From positions 50,297 to 114,296 of the forward strand of contig NZ_RJKN01000010.1 of NCBI RefSeq assembly GCF_003751265.1: DNA of 64,000 nucleotides, in the 5' to 3' direction. Each line of letters begins with the position of its first letter. The first letter of the stretch is position 1. Of this stretch, positions 7,871 through 17,368 are shown piece after piece. The translations under genes were made by a program, and so were the position numbers. This stretch comes from Pseudokineococcus lusitanus (GTDB lineage Bacteria; Actinomycetota; Actinomycetes; Actinomycetales; Quadrisphaeraceae). Under the pieces are notes generated by a model. It ran no database searches and was not told the DNA's origin. It saw only the letters and a program-made list of their open reading frames with translations.

Positions 7871-9463
7871 ATGGACGGAAGACCCGGACCTTCGGTCGCC
7901 GACGTCCCGCGACCGGCGGGGCCGCACGGCACGACGGCACCACCTCCCGCGGTGGCCTCCCTCGTCGCCCCTCCCACCCCGAGGCGGGCGCCGGCAGTCC
8001 TGCGCCGCGAGCGGGTCGTCGAGGACGTCCGCGACCGCGGGTGGGTCCGCCGCTACACCCGGCGCCTGCCCGTCCTCGACGCCGGGGCGGCCTTCGCGGC
8101 CGGTCTGGCGGCACACGCGGCGACCTTCTGGGACGAGGGCGGCCTGACGGCGTGGCTCGTCCACGTCTTCGGGGACCCGGCGCTGTCGGTCGTCCTGCTG
8201 CCCGTGCTGTGGGTCGCCGTCATCGCCTCGACGCGGGCCTACGAGGCCCGCTTCCTCTTCAGCGGTCCGGAGGAGCTGCGCCGGGTCGCCGTCGCCGGCG
8301 TCTCCACCGTCGCCGCCGTGTCCACGGCGGCCTACGTCCTCGGCCTCTCCGTCGAGCGCGGCTACGTCGTCACGGCCGTGCCGCTGGCCCTGCTGCTCAC
8401 GCTCGCCCTGCGCCTGGCCGCCCGCCACCGCGTCCACGTCCTGCGTCGCTCCGGCCGGCGGACGGTGCCGACCCTCGTCGTGGGCCGCGCCGAGGGCGTC
8501 CGTGACCTCGTGGAGCAGCTCGCGCTCTCGCCGCAGCAGGGCATGCGGGTCGTCGGATGCTGCACGACGTCGTCGTCGCTCGTCGACGCCGACGGTCTCG
8601 TGCGCGAGCTCCCGGTCCCCGTGCTCGGCGGGATGGACGACGTCGTCGAGGTGGTACGCCGGGAGGGCATCGCCACCGTCGCCGTGCTGCCCTGCGCCGA
8701 GATGGACAGCCGCCGGCTGCGCCGTCTCGGCTGGCGACTGGAGGAGACGACCGCGGAGCTCGTCGTCGCCCCGGGCATCGCCGAGGTCGCCGGCCCTCGC
8801 GTGGCCATCCGGCCCGTCGCGGGCCTGCCGCTGCTGCACCTCGAGCGACCGGAGCTGAGGGGCCTGCACCGCGTCGTCAAGGGCGGCGTCGACCGGGTGG
8901 GCGCGCTGCTCGCCGTCCTGGCCCTCGCGCCGGTGCTCGTGGCGGTCGCCGTGCTCGTGCGCACGACGAGCCCGGGGCCGGTGCTGTACCGCCAGGAGCG
9001 CGTCGGCGCCGATGGCCGGCCGTTCCCCATGCTCAAGTTCCGGAGCATGGTGGACCGCGCCGACGAGGAGCTCGCGGCGCTCATGGCCGTCAACGAGGGC
9101 AACGGGGTCCTCTTCAAGATGAAGGGCGACCCGCGCGTGACGACGGTCGGACGCGTGCTGCGGCGGTACTCGCTCGACGAGCTGCCCCAGCTGTTCAACG
9201 TCCTGCGCGGCGAGATGTCGCTCGTCGGCCCGCGTCCTCCGCTGGCCTCGGAGGTCGAGCGCTACGGCGAGGACATGCACCGCCGGTTCGCCGTCAAGCC
9301 CGGCATCACCGGTCTCTGGCAGGTCAGCGGCAGGTCGCACCTGTCGGCCGAGGAGTCGGAGCGCCTCGACGTGCGGTACGTCGAGAGCTGGTCGCCCGCG
9401 ACCGACGCGATGATCCTCTGGAAGACCGTGGGCTCGGTCGTGCGCGGCAAGGGCGCGTACTGA
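7871..9463 (+). CDS. polyprenyl glycosylphosphotransferase (initiating enzyme for exopolysaccharide)
   Basis: 530 residues. It would transfer a sugar-1-phosphate from a UDP-sugar to undecaprenyl phosphate at the inner face of the membrane and so begin repeat-unit synthesis. The N-terminal half has about four transmembrane segments and a Rossmann-like domain (PTLVVGRAEGVRDLVEQLAL) as in WbaP/CpsE proteins. A fifth hydrophobic segment (GALLAVLALAPVLVAVAVLV) precedes the catalytic domain with KFRSMVDRADEE, YSLDELPQLFNVLRGEMSLV, GPRPP and KPGITGLWQVSGRS. These are the bacterial sugar transferase motifs, including the catalytic Asp-Glu pair. ATG 7871 follows a GGGGGAG site. The gene opens the polysaccharide locus, and the operator-like palindrome lies 65 bases upstream. 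Confidence 0.93.
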   Translation: MDGRPGPSVADVPRPAGPHGTTAPPPAVASLVAPPTPRRAPAVLRRERVVEDVRDRGWVRRYTRRLPVLDAGAAFAAGLAAHAATFWDEGGLTAWLVHVFGDPALSVVLLPVLWVAVIASTRAYEARFLFSGPEELRRVAVAGVSTVAAVSTAAYVLGLSVERGYVVTAVPLALLLTLALRLAARHRVHVLRRSGRRTVPTLVVGRAEGVRDLVEQLALSPQQGMRVVGCCTTSSSLVDADGLVRELPVPVLGGMDDVVEVVRREGIATVAVLPCAEMDSRRLRRLGWRLEETTAELVVAPGIAEVAGPRVAIRPVAGLPLLHLERPELRGLHRVVKGGVDRVGALLAVLALAPVLVAVAVLVRTTSPGPVLYRQERVGADGRPFPMLKFRSMVDRADEELAALMAVNEGNGVLFKMKGDPRVTTVGRVLRRYSLDELPQLFNVLRGEMSLVGPRPPLASEVERYGEDMHRRFAVKPGITGLWQVSGRSHLSAEESERLDVRYVESWSPATDAMILWKTVGSVVRGKGAY

Positions 9464-9546
9464 TCCTCGTCCTGGTGCACGGGGCGGCAGGTCGAGTGCC
9501 GGTACGGTTCGTCGCTGTCAGTTGAGACGTTCACGGAGGGTGGACA

Positions 9547-10089
9547 TTGAGGCATCCGCGGTCCCTCGTCCAGGCGCTCAGCTACGTCGGCTACTACGGG
9601 GTGGCCCGCCACCTCCCTTGGTCCATCGCGCCTGGTGGCGGCATCGCACGTCGCGCTCGGGCCGCGACCTGCCGCCGCTTGTTCCGCTCCTGCGGCGACG
9701 ACGTCAACGTGGAGCAGGGGGCGTGGTTCGGGTCGGGCAGCGCGGTGACGATCGGCTCGCGCTCGGGCGTCGGCAAGGACGCCCTGCTCATGGGCGAGGT
9801 CGTCATCGGCGACGACGTGATGATGGGGCCGCGAGTCGTCGTCCTCGCGACCAACCACGTCAGCGACGACGTCTCCCGCCCCATGCGTGAGCAGGGCCTG
9901 ACACGGCCGCGGCCGGTCGTCATCGAGGACGACGTCTGGATCGGCGCGAACGCCGTGCTGCTGCCGGGTCGCCGGATCGGCCAGGGCAGCATCGTCGCGG
10001 CGGGGTGCGTCGTGACGAAGGACGTCGAGCCCTACTCCGTCGTGGGAGGTAACCCCGGTCGCGTGCTCGGCAGCAGGGGTGCCTCGTGA
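9547..10089 (+). CDS. left-handed beta-helix O-acetyltransferase (maltose/galactoside acetyltransferase type)
   Basis: 180 residues. It would transfer an acetyl group from acetyl-CoA to a sugar hydroxyl of the repeat unit. Hexapeptide repeats run from about residue 55 ([19 protein letters not shown]) through [15 protein letters not shown] and [18 protein letters not shown] to [28 protein letters not shown] supplies the catalytic histidine (family NxH). TTG 9547 is chosen because a GGAGG lies about 7 bases upstream and no ATG or GTG fits the conserved N-terminus. The downstream acyltransferase overlaps its stop as GTGA. Confidence 0.85.
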   Translation: MRHPRSLVQALSYVGYYGVARHLPWSIAPGGGIARRARAATCRRLFRSCGDDVNVEQGAWFGSGSAVTIGSRSGVGKDALLMGEVVIGDDVMMGPRVVVLATNHVSDDVSRPMREQGLTRPRPVVIEDDVWIGANAVLLPGRRIGQGSIVAAGCVVTKDVEPYSVVGGNPGRVLGSRGAS

Positions 10090-10601
10090 ACGGGTGGCGC
10101 GACGAGGTGGTGATTCCCTTCGCCGTGGACCTCGGACGGGCAGGTGGTCGGCGCGCGCTGGCCCGTGAGTGGTCGGTGTGGGCGCTCGCGCTGCACCGCG
10201 CCGGGCGTTGGGCCGACGGTCGTACGGGAATGGCGGGACGCGTCGCTCGCCGCCTCTACTGGCCGCTGCACCGCGCCGCCGTCGCGATCACAGGCCTCGA
10301 GCTGCCCAAGGAGGTCGTCGTGGGGCCCGGTCTCCGCGTGCACCACGCCGGCACGGTGGTCGTCCATCCCCGGGCCCGGCTCGGGGCCCGATGCACGCTC
10401 CGTCAGGGCGTGACACTCGGTGAACGGCGTCCCGGAGCCGGAGCACCCACGCTGGGCGACGACGTGGAGGTGGGGGCGTACGCGCAGGTGCTCGGACCGG
10501 TCGTCGTCGGGGACGGCGCCCGGATCGGGGCGCTCGCGCTCGTCATCCACGACGTGCCGGCGGGTGCAGTGGTGGCCGCGGCTCCCGCCCGCCTCCTCTG
10601 A
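10086..10601 (+). CDS. serine-acetyltransferase-like hexapeptide acyltransferase
   Basis: 171 residues. The region [20 protein letters not shown] followed by hexapeptide repeats and [15 protein letters not shown] closely resembles the CysE/SatA fold: the His-His-Ala-Gly and the Gln-Gly-Val-Thr-Leu-Gly loop are both present. In a polysaccharide locus such proteins usually acetylate a sugar rather than serine, and nothing nearby belongs to cysteine synthesis, so a glycan substrate is inferred. Start GTG 10086 overlaps the preceding acetyltransferase stop by four bases. The two acyltransferases suggest a repeat unit with at least two acyl decorations. Confidence 0.82.
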   Translation: MNGWRDEVVIPFAVDLGRAGGRRALAREWSVWALALHRAGRWADGRTGMAGRVARRLYWPLHRAAVAITGLELPKEVVVGPGLRVHHAGTVVVHPRARLGARCTLRQGVTLGERRPGAGAPTLGDDVEVGAYAQVLGPVVVGDGARIGALALVIHDVPAGAVVAAAPARLL

Positions 10602-10619
10602 CGGAGGCACGCCGACGCG

Positions 10620-11927
10620 TCAGGCGTCCGCGGCTGCACGCAAGCGTTCTTCCAAGCGGACCACCTCGCGGCTCGAGTCGAAGGCGTCGAGCACACGAGC
10701 GCGGGCGGCAGCGCCCATGCGTGCACGTCGCTCCGGGGCCTGGAGCAGGTCGCGGATGGCTGAGACGAGGCCCGAGTGGTCCCCGGGTGTGCACAGCAGT
10801 CCAGAAACCTGGTCCTCCACCAGTTCGGGGATGCCGTCGATCCGGGTGCTGACGACCGGCAGGCCGCTGGCCATGGCCTCCATGAGCACCACGGGCACGC
10901 CTTCGACCGTCGACGGGAGGCACAGCAGATCTGCCCCGCGGTAGAGGTCGGGCAGCGCGTCGTTCGCCACCGGGCCCAGCAGCTCCACCGCGGGGGAGAG
11001 CCGGGAGGAGCCGGAGACGCGCGCCTTCAGCGTGTCTCGAAGGGGGCCGTCGCCGGCGACGAGCAGGCGGAGGTCGAGGCCCTCGTCCAGCAGCTGGTCG
11101 ACCGCGTCGAGCAGTGCACCCGTGCCCTTCTCCTCCGCCCACCGGCCGACGAAGAGGAGGACGGCTGGGTCAGCCGGCTCTCCACCCGTGGTCTCGGCGG
11201 GCGAGGGCGAGAACCGTCCGACGTCGACGCCCATGTGGACGATCGGGAGGTCGGCAGAGAGCCCGTCGAGCACCTCGCGGGCCCTCTGACGGCAGAACTC
11301 GCTGATGCAGGCCGTGAACGCCGCGCCCCGCACCTTGTCGGCGAGCGGGCCCCACCGCAGTGCGCCGCCGTCCGGCCAGTCGTCGTCGGGTCGATGACGC
11401 AACCCGTGCATCGCCATGCTGTGGAGGGTGAGGCTGTAGCTCGTCGGCCGGCCGGCCGCCGTCAGCCACCCGCAGGCGAGCCGGGCGACCTCGGCCGCGT
11501 TGTTGGCGAAGTGGACGTGGACGTGGCGCACCGCTGACGCGTCCAGCCGCTCCGCCAGGACCGCCGCCTGCAGCAGGTACGAGGCGCGAGTCGCGACGGC
11601 GAGGGCAAGAGCGCGGACCCCGACGGCACGCCCGCCGTGGGGGCGTACGACCCGGAGGGCGTTGCGCGACATCGATGCCGTGGCGTGAGGACTCCGCACC
11701 GCTGCGCGGAGGAGGGCGAGCGCGCCAGCGCCGACGGCGCCCCTGAGCACCGTCGTGCGGCGCGCCTCCGCCGCCACGGGCGCCAGCGTCAGGTGCTCCG
11801 GGTCGGGCGGGCGCACCGAGTAGCGCTGGACCGTCCAGCCGCGGTCCTCCAGGGCGCGGATCTCCTGGGTGATGAAGGCGTGTGACAGCGCGGGGTGCTG
11901 GCTGACGAGGTAGGCGACCGCAGGCAT
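10620..11927 (-). CDS. GT4-family glycosyltransferase
   Basis: 435 residues with the GT-B fold of retaining glycosyltransferase family 4. The C-terminal nucleotide-sugar domain begins at AVLLFVGRWAEEKGTGALLD and contains the E-x7-E signature in EGVPVVLMEAMASGLPVVST. The N-terminal acceptor domain starts MPAVAYLVSQHPALSHAFI, as in colanic-acid WcaL/AmsK-like enzymes that recognise a lipid-linked oligosaccharide. Expected at the cytosolic membrane face, adding one sugar to the undecaprenyl-linked repeat unit. Its ATG overlaps the stop of the upstream GT2 gene (TGATG). Donor sugar and linkage cannot be read from the sequence. Confidence 0.9.
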   Translation of the reverse strand: MPAVAYLVSQHPALSHAFITQEIRALEDRGWTVQRYSVRPPDPEHLTLAPVAAEARRTTVLRGAVGAGALALLRAAVRSPHATASMSRNALRVVRPHGGRAVGVRALALAVATRASYLLQAAVLAERLDASAVRHVHVHFANNAAEVARLACGWLTAAGRPTSYSLTLHSMAMHGLRHRPDDDWPDGGALRWGPLADKVRGAAFTACISEFCRQRAREVLDGLSADLPIVHMGVDVGRFSPSPAETTGGEPADPAVLLFVGRWAEEKGTGALLDAVDQLLDEGLDLRLLVAGDGPLRDTLKARVSGSSRLSPAVELLGPVANDALPDLYRGADLLCLPSTVEGVPVVLMEAMASGLPVVSTRIDGIPELVEDQVSGLLCTPGDHSGLVSAIRDLLQAPERRARMGAAARARVLDAFDSSREVVRLEERLRAAADA

Positions 11928-12868
11928 CAGGCGGGGCCACCGCGACCGGCCATGGCCCTCTGACGCGTTCGCTCGGTCGCACGGTGCTTCCCCAGCACCA
12001 GCGACTCGTGCTGGTAGCGCCTCAGGGATGAACGGAAGGCCTGGTCACCGTGCCGTTCGACCCGGGTGACGGCTGCCCAGGCCCAGCCCGCCAGCATGTT
12101 GAGGCTGCCGAGCAGAGCCGGCGGATCGGCCAGCCGACGTGCTGCGCTCGCGAGGACGAACAGAGGGCTCGACCCCATGAGGTACTGACCGTGCCCGTGG
12201 CGACGTCGGCCGCGCAGGACGCCCCGGTCGGATGAGCCCATGGGGCGGAGGTGCTCGAAGGCGAGGGCGTCGTCGGGCACTGCCGCGGACCTCCAACCTC
12301 GCCGGCGGCTCTCGTGGCAGTCGATGCCGTCCCACATGAGGCGGGGCACGAAACCGCCGATGTCCTCGTACGCCTCCCGTCGGTAGAACTTCGCCATACC
12401 GACGCAGTTCTCGCCGCCGCACCGCTCCCAGGCGACCGTGCCGTCGGGGCGGCGGAACCACGGACGGCCACTGACGCTTGCCAGTGCGTGATCCGCCTCC
12501 AGGAGGTCCATGAGGCCGGCGAAGTAGGACGTGGGCAGCCGGAGGTCGAGGTCCAGCTTGCAGACGTAGTCGAAGTCGGTCAGCGGTCCTACGGACGCAA
12601 GACCTGCGTCGAAGGCTTCGACGACGCCTGAGCCAAGACGTCGCGGCGTGCCGGCGGGTCTCGTGAGCACTCGCACCCAGCTGTGCTGGGAGGCCAGGTG
12701 CCGGAGCAGGTCGGGGGTCCGGTCGTCCGAGCCGTCGTCGACGACCAGCCACAGCGCAGGGCGTTCCGTCTGGGCCAGCATGGAGGCCGCAGTGACCGGC
12801 AGCAGGTCAGCCTCGTCCTTGCAGGGCGAGACGACGAGGTAGCGGCGGCCGGGCCGTGGTGTCGACAT
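11927..12868 (-). CDS. GT2-family glycosyltransferase
   Basis: 313 residues of GT-A fold. YLVVSPCKDEADLLPVTAAS opens the nucleotide-binding domain and LWLVVDDGSDDRTPDLL carries the first aspartates. DFDYVCKLDLDLRLP holds the metal-binding DxD-like motif (DLDLR), and the region around VAWERCGGENCVGMAKFYRREAYE to DGIDCHESRRRGWRS matches the acceptor part. It lacks a long membrane domain, so it acts in the cytosol. ATG 12868 follows a GGAGAA site. It is the upstream partner of the GT4 gene with a one-base overlap. Confidence 0.87.
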   Translation of the reverse strand: MSTPRPGRRYLVVSPCKDEADLLPVTAASMLAQTERPALWLVVDDGSDDRTPDLLRHLASQHSWVRVLTRPAGTPRRLGSGVVEAFDAGLASVGPLTDFDYVCKLDLDLRLPTSYFAGLMDLLEADHALASVSGRPWFRRPDGTVAWERCGGENCVGMAKFYRREAYEDIGGFVPRLMWDGIDCHESRRRGWRSAAVPDDALAFEHLRPMGSSDRGVLRGRRRHGHGQYLMGSSPLFVLASAARRLADPPALLGSLNMLAGWAWAAVTRVERHGDQAFRSSLRRYQHESLVLGKHRATERTRQRAMAGRGGPA

Positions 12869-12995
12869 GCTTCTCCGGACGGGCTGAAAGGCCCGGGCGG
12901 TCGGTCACCCGGACAGGCGAGTGACGCTACGCCGCGCCGGGGAACCATGTGTACCAGGGCTCGTCGCCGGTCGGGGGACGTTCGATGACCGGGAC

Positions 12996-14057
12996 ATGAC
13001 CACTTCTCGCGCCCTCTGGGCCCTCCACCGGCCATCCGCGGTGAGCCATCGCCGCCATGGCCCGCGCGCCAACTCGTCCCGCGGCCGTCGGATCACCGCC
13101 GCCTCCGCCGTGCTGGTGGGTGCAGGCCTCCTCCTCCCCGTCTCGGCGGCCGTCGCCGAGCCGTCGTCGCCGCCCGCCGTCGCGGCGTCGTCCGTGGGGC
13201 GGCCCGCCCCGGTCGTCGCAGGTGCTGCCGTCTGCGCCGCACCGCACATCGTCCCGACCACGCTGATGCGGGGCGCCTACGGCAGTGCCGGTCTTGACCT
13301 CGTCGGGGGTATCACCGGCTGGGTGGCGGAGCAGGAGCCGACGAGGGGACGCGGCGGCCCGGTGCTGACCGACCGCATCAAGCAGCTGCCGGCGGGCAAG
13401 GTGCCGGGTACCGGCCCGGAGAAGCCTCGTGGCGGCGTGATGTCCGTCCACCTGGAGCGGTACGAGTCGGCGCCGGGCGCCGAGGACGGTGACGTGACAG
13501 TCACCGGTGGTGTCAGCGGCAACCGTGCCGAGGTCTACGGCCGGTACCCCGAGCGAGCCAGCACCACCGAGCCGGGTGACTGGCCGGATCCGCCAGGGAG
13601 CACTCGCTACTACAGCTTTGCGGTGCTGGTGCCGGAGGGGCACACCTTCGCGACGGACACCAAGTGGATGACCCTCACGCAGTTCAAGGGTTTCCGTGGT
13701 GGCTCGCCGCCCGTCGCCCTCGAGATCAAGCGCGACCACTTCATCGTGGGAGGCGCCAACGGTGCGCTCAAGTCCTTCGTGCCCAACGGCGATCTCGGAG
13801 AAGTGGTGCCGGGTCGGTGGACCCACTTCACCTTCGGCCTGCACTACTCCACCAGTGCCCGTGAGGGATGGGTCGAGGTGTACCGGGACGGGCAGATGGT
13901 CACCCCTCGTAGCTACCTTCCGACGCTCGACGTGGTGAACGGGCAGGCGGACCCTGCCTACCTCAAGCAGGGCATCTACCGGACGAAGAGCTGGGCGGTT
14001 CCCCACACCGTCTACTTCGGTCCCACCACGGTGACCGACTGGTACAGCGGCCGCTGA
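12996..14057 (+). CDS. secreted heparin-lyase-I-fold polysaccharide lyase-like protein
   Basis: 353 residues. An N-terminal signal peptide has a twin-arginine-like stretch (SSRGRRITAASAVLVGAGLL) and an Ala-Val-Ala-Glu cleavage region. The mature protein is a single beta-jelly-roll-type domain: RYYSFAVLVPEGHTFATD, LTQFKGFRGGSPPVALEIKR, GRWTHFTFGLHYS, GWVEVYRDGQMV and AVPHTVYFGPTTVTDWYSG. This order matches proteins annotated as heparin lyase I family or family 20 glucuronan lyases, which cleave uronic-acid-containing glycans by beta-elimination. In an export locus the likely role is trimming or release of the polymer rather than feeding. The longer frame from GTG 12921 is rejected because it would bury the signal peptide. 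Confidence 0.8.
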   Translation: MTTSRALWALHRPSAVSHRRHGPRANSSRGRRITAASAVLVGAGLLLPVSAAVAEPSSPPAVAASSVGRPAPVVAGAAVCAAPHIVPTTLMRGAYGSAGLDLVGGITGWVAEQEPTRGRGGPVLTDRIKQLPAGKVPGTGPEKPRGGVMSVHLERYESAPGAEDGDVTVTGGVSGNRAEVYGRYPERASTTEPGDWPDPPGSTRYYSFAVLVPEGHTFATDTKWMTLTQFKGFRGGSPPVALEIKRDHFIVGGANGALKSFVPNGDLGEVVPGRWTHFTFGLHYSTSAREGWVEVYRDGQMVTPRSYLPTLDVVNGQADPAYLKQGIYRTKSWAVPHTVYFGPTTVTDWYSGR

Positions 14058-14176
14058 CTGGACGGCGCGCGACGGGGGAACGATGGACGTCCGGGGGCCC
14101 GGTCCGGTCAGACCCCTACTCTGCGTCAGCAGCCGACAGCTGCGGTGACGGCGGACGAAACACCCGGGGGAAGAGC

Positions 14177-15019
14177 GTGGCCAGCAACACGTCGACGGAG
14201 GACCAGCACAGCGGGGGAGCGCTGGGAGCGGTGAGGCGGCGGCCCGCCGCGACCGCCGCGATCGCCGCTGGTGGTCTCGCGGTAGGGGCTGTCGTCGGGC
14301 TCGCCCTCCCGGACGAGTACACCGCCGAGACGCGGCTCGCTGTCGGGGCGGACGACGTCCGCGCGCTGAGCATCCCGGGCTACGCGTTGGGTGTCGAGCA
14401 GATCGCTGCCAGCGCTGCGCGCTACCTGGGCGACACCCAGGCCCGCGGGCAGCTCGAGGGCCTTCTCGGCCCCGACGCGGTGGACGTCTCGTCCGTCTCG
14501 GCCTCTCCCATCCCGGACTCCAGCATCCTCAGGGTCGAGGCTGTGGCCGGCACCGAGGACGTGGCCCTACGGGCGGCGTCGGTGATCCGTGACGAGCTCG
14601 TCGACCGCTCGGCCGAGGTCAACAGCGCGGCCGACCCCGACGCCACACTGCAGGCGTTGGGCGACGTGTCACGTCGCCTCGCGACGGCCGAGCGGGAGCG
14701 CGATCGCCTCGCCGGCGTGCTCGACGGGTCCGCCGTCGCACCGTCCACGGAGACGGAGGAGCGGTACGTCGACGTCCAGGCCGAGGTCGACGTCCTGCAG
14801 GCGGAGCGCAACGCCGTCAGCCGCCAGTACGAGGACGCGCTCGTGGAGCGGGACGAGGCGTTCCGGCTCGTGGCGGTCGCCGAGCCGGCCATCGCCCGGA
14901 GCAGCACGGTCGGCGACGTGCAGCGGTACGGCTTCATCGGCCTCGTGCTGGGTGGGCTCGCCGCGGTCGTCGTCGCGGTCGCGCGGGAGCGCGCGCCGCG
15001 CCGCTCCCTCGACGCCTGA
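14177..15019 (+). CDS. Wzz-like polysaccharide co-polymerase (no kinase domain)
   Basis: 280 residues. A transmembrane helix near residues 24-44 (TAAIAAGGLAVGAVVGLAL) and a second near the C-terminus (YGFIGLVLGGLAAVVVAVA) frame a periplasm-facing region. That region starts EYTAETRLAVGADDVRA and has a long coiled coil rich in Glu, Arg and Ala (RLATAERERDRLAGVL to RNAVSRQYEDALVERDEA). This is the architecture of Wzz/CapA chain-length regulators. The usual PxxP near the second helix is not obvious. No tyrosine autokinase is fused or adjacent. GTG 14177 follows GGGGGAAGAG, and a -10-like TACTCT lies at 14117-14122. Confidence 0.8.
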   Translation: MASNTSTEDQHSGGALGAVRRRPAATAAIAAGGLAVGAVVGLALPDEYTAETRLAVGADDVRALSIPGYALGVEQIAASAARYLGDTQARGQLEGLLGPDAVDVSSVSASPIPDSSILRVEAVAGTEDVALRAASVIRDELVDRSAEVNSAADPDATLQALGDVSRRLATAERERDRLAGVLDGSAVAPSTETEERYVDVQAEVDVLQAERNAVSRQYEDALVERDEAFRLVAVAEPAIARSSTVGDVQRYGFIGLVLGGLAAVVVAVARERAPRRSLDA

Positions 15020-15027
15020 ACCCGTCG

Positions 15028-16398
15028 ATGAGTGTCGACGTGACAGCCGCTCCTGCGGCAGGCCCGCGGACGCCGCCTGCCCATGTCTGGCTCTTCACCG
15101 CAGCACTGCTGCTGAGCGCCTTCTCGGGCCGCGCCGACCTCCTGGGACTGCCGGTGAGTCTCGACCGCCCGGTGCTCGCGCTCGCGTTGCTCCTGCTGGT
15201 GATGGACCGGAGGGCATGGCGGCCACGTCGAGCCAGGTTCCGTGTGGTGCACGTGTCGATGGTCGCTCTGGTCCTCCTGGCGACATCCTCCCTCGTCTGG
15301 CGTATCGGAGGAGGGGGGGCCGACGCCGATTCCGTCTTCGCCCTCGCGGACCGGCTCGTCGTGCCTTTCGTCCTCTTCGCCGTAGCACCGGTCGTCTTCG
15401 CGGATCGGGCGGCCAGAGACCTGCTGCTGCGGGGGCTGACGTGTCTCGGGGCCTACCTCGCCGTCACGTCTGTCCTCGAGCTGGTGGCCCCCGCGTGGGT
15501 CGTCCCGTCCTACGTGGTCGACCCGTCGCTGGGCATCCACGTGGGTCGTGCGCGCGGCCCCTTCCTGTCCAGCGAGGCCAACGGCCTCGTCCTCGTCACC
15601 TGCGGCGCCGCGGCCTGCCTCCTCGCCGGGCGACGGGGTGGTTGGCGCCCCCTCGCCCTCGTCGTGGCGGTCCTGACGCCGGTCGCGCTGCTTCTCACGC
15701 TGACGCGGTCGGTCTGGTTGGGCGCCCTCGTCGGCGTCGTCGTCGCCTCGCTCCAGCACCCCGTGCTGCGACGGCTGCTCCCTGTCGCGGCCGTCGCGGG
15801 TCTGCTCGTCGGCGGTGTGATCCTCGCGGCAGTGCCTTCGCTGGGTGCGGTCGCGCAGGAGCGCCTGACGACCACCAGGTCCCTCGACGACCGACGCAAC
15901 GTCAACGACGCCGCGCTGCGCATCCTCGAGGCGCACCCGTTGACGGGCGTCGGGTGGGGCGCTTTCGTGCGCGAGAGCCACGAGTGGGTGAGGCAGGCGG
16001 ACGACTACCCGGTCACCAATGTCCGGATCGAGGTGCACAACGTGCCGCTGGGGCGGTCCGCCGAGCTCGGGCTGCCGGGTGGGGTGCTCTGGGTAGCCGT
16101 CGTGCTGCTCGGACCCTTCGCGGCCGTCGCCCTGCCGGTGCGCAGGCGCCCCCCGGGAGATGCCGACGACGATCTCCCGGGCTGGCGGCTGGTCCTCACA
16201 GCCGCCGCAGCCGCGTGGGGAGTCGCCGCCCTCGTGAGCCCCCTCACCCACCCGCTGCCGACCCTGCTCGTCTTCGTCCTTGCGGGCGTCGTGCTGCGTG
16301 ACAGGCTGCTCGGCCGGCCGGAGCCGACGGCAGAGGAGGGGCCGCCCCCTCGTCAGCCGCCCGGCGGCGAGCTGATCAGCCGCTCGCGGCGACGCTGA
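15028..16398 (+). CDS. Wzy-like O-antigen ligase/polymerase family protein
   Basis: 456 residues with about ten to twelve hydrophobic segments. The Wzy_C/O-antigen ligase signature is a large extracytoplasmic loop with DDRRNVNDAALRILEAHPLT followed by GVGWGAFVRESHEW and VEVHNVPL-like residues (RIEVHNVPLGRSAELG), which carry the conserved Arg and His thought to handle the lipid-linked donor. It would polymerise repeat units on the outer side of the membrane. It starts 8 bases after the Wzz-like gene, so the two are co-transcribed. Its last 46 bases overlap the convergent glycosyltransferase gene. Confidence 0.87.
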   Translation: MSVDVTAAPAAGPRTPPAHVWLFTAALLLSAFSGRADLLGLPVSLDRPVLALALLLLVMDRRAWRPRRARFRVVHVSMVALVLLATSSLVWRIGGGGADADSVFALADRLVVPFVLFAVAPVVFADRAARDLLLRGLTCLGAYLAVTSVLELVAPAWVVPSYVVDPSLGIHVGRARGPFLSSEANGLVLVTCGAAACLLAGRRGGWRPLALVVAVLTPVALLLTLTRSVWLGALVGVVVASLQHPVLRRLLPVAAVAGLLVGGVILAAVPSLGAVAQERLTTTRSLDDRRNVNDAALRILEAHPLTGVGWGAFVRESHEWVRQADDYPVTNVRIEVHNVPLGRSAELGLPGGVLWVAVVLLGPFAAVALPVRRRPPGDADDDLPGWRLVLTAAAAAWGVAALVSPLTHPLPTLLVFVLAGVVLRDRLLGRPEPTAEEGPPPRQPPGGELISRSRRR

Positions 16399-17270
16399 CG
16401 GAGGAGGCGGAGCAGGGTGGTCAGCTGCGCCGGTCGACGGAGGAGCAGCCCACCGGCCCGCAGGGCCTTCGCGGGGCGACGGGCTGCCACGGCGGAGCGC
16501 GCGTCGTCCCAGTGCCACCTGACCAACGACCGCCGACGCAGCTGCTCGCTCATCCATGCGGCGTCTGCGTGAAGACGCAGCACATCGTCGAAGTGCGCTC
16601 GCATCAGCGCACGGTCGACGGAGACCTGACCGGCGTGCTCCGTGTACGTGACCGTCGCGACGTCGAGCGCCAGACCCGAGCCCTGCTCGAGCACCCGCAG
16701 CCACAGGTCCAGGTCCTGGGCGCGACGAAGGTCTCGGAAGCCTCCCACGGCGTCGAGGACGTCCCGCCTCACCATCGTGCCGCTCGTGATGACCGTGCTG
16801 ACCGGGTCGAGAAGTCCCCTCTGGTTCAGCCGGGCCGGGCGTCCGGTGCTGTTGCCCTTCCACCGTCCGTGCGACGAGAGCGCCGGCGCCGTGACCATCG
16901 CGTGGTCGCCGGCGCGGGCGAGGAGGCCGGCCAGGTGGCCCGGCTGCCACTCGTCGTCACTGTCCAGGAAGGCCACCCACGTCGTGGTGGCCGAGGCGAT
17001 GCCCACGTTGCGGGCCGGCCCGCTGCCCCCGCGAGGGCCGGCCGACAGGACCTCGGCTCCCGCAGCCCGCGCACGCGCCGCCGTCGCGTCCTCCGAGCCG
17101 TCGTCGACCACGAGGACACGGGCGGGAGGGGGCACCTGTGACGTCGCGCTGCGGACCGCCGCGCCAACGCGGTCCTCGCGGTCGAGCGCCGGCACGACGA
17201 CGGTGACGTCGGCGACGGCAGCCGGGGGCTCGGCGGTCGTCGCCGCCGTCGCGGTCGAACGGTCGCGCAC
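16353..17270 (-). CDS. GT2-family glycosyltransferase
   Basis: 305 residues, GT-A fold: DVTVVVPALDREDRVGAAVR, RVLVVDDGSEDATAARARAA, GPARNVGIASATTTWVAFLD and the metal-binding DSDDEWQPGHL, then GFRDLRRAQDLDLWLRVLEQ in the acceptor half. GTG 17270 is chosen over longer frames because a clear GAGGAG lies 7-8 bases upstream. The longer frame from 17378 has no such site. Its C-terminal 46 bases overlap the wzy-like gene tail-to-tail. Probably adds one sugar of the repeat unit. Confidence 0.87.
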   Translation of the reverse strand: MRDRSTATAATTAEPPAAVADVTVVVPALDREDRVGAAVRSATSQVPPPARVLVVDDGSEDATAARARAAGAEVLSAGPRGGSGPARNVGIASATTTWVAFLDSDDEWQPGHLAGLLARAGDHAMVTAPALSSHGRWKGNSTGRPARLNQRGLLDPVSTVITSGTMVRRDVLDAVGGFRDLRRAQDLDLWLRVLEQGSGLALDVATVTYTEHAGQVSVDRALMRAHFDDVLRLHADAAWMSEQLRRRSLVRWHWDDARSAVAARRPAKALRAGGLLLRRPAQLTTLLRLLRQRRRERLISSPPGG

Positions 17271-17368
17271 TGGTCTGCTCCTCGCGTCGTGGTCGCCGCC
17301 GCCTGACGACGTGACCAATCTGCCATCCACGGCGCCGCGGCCGCCGTCCTGCCACGGGTGAGTCCGGA

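Noticed and set aside
12921..12995. GTG 12921 as start of the lyase-fold protein
   Set aside because: Would place 25 extra residues before the signal peptide, which then could not be at the N-terminus.
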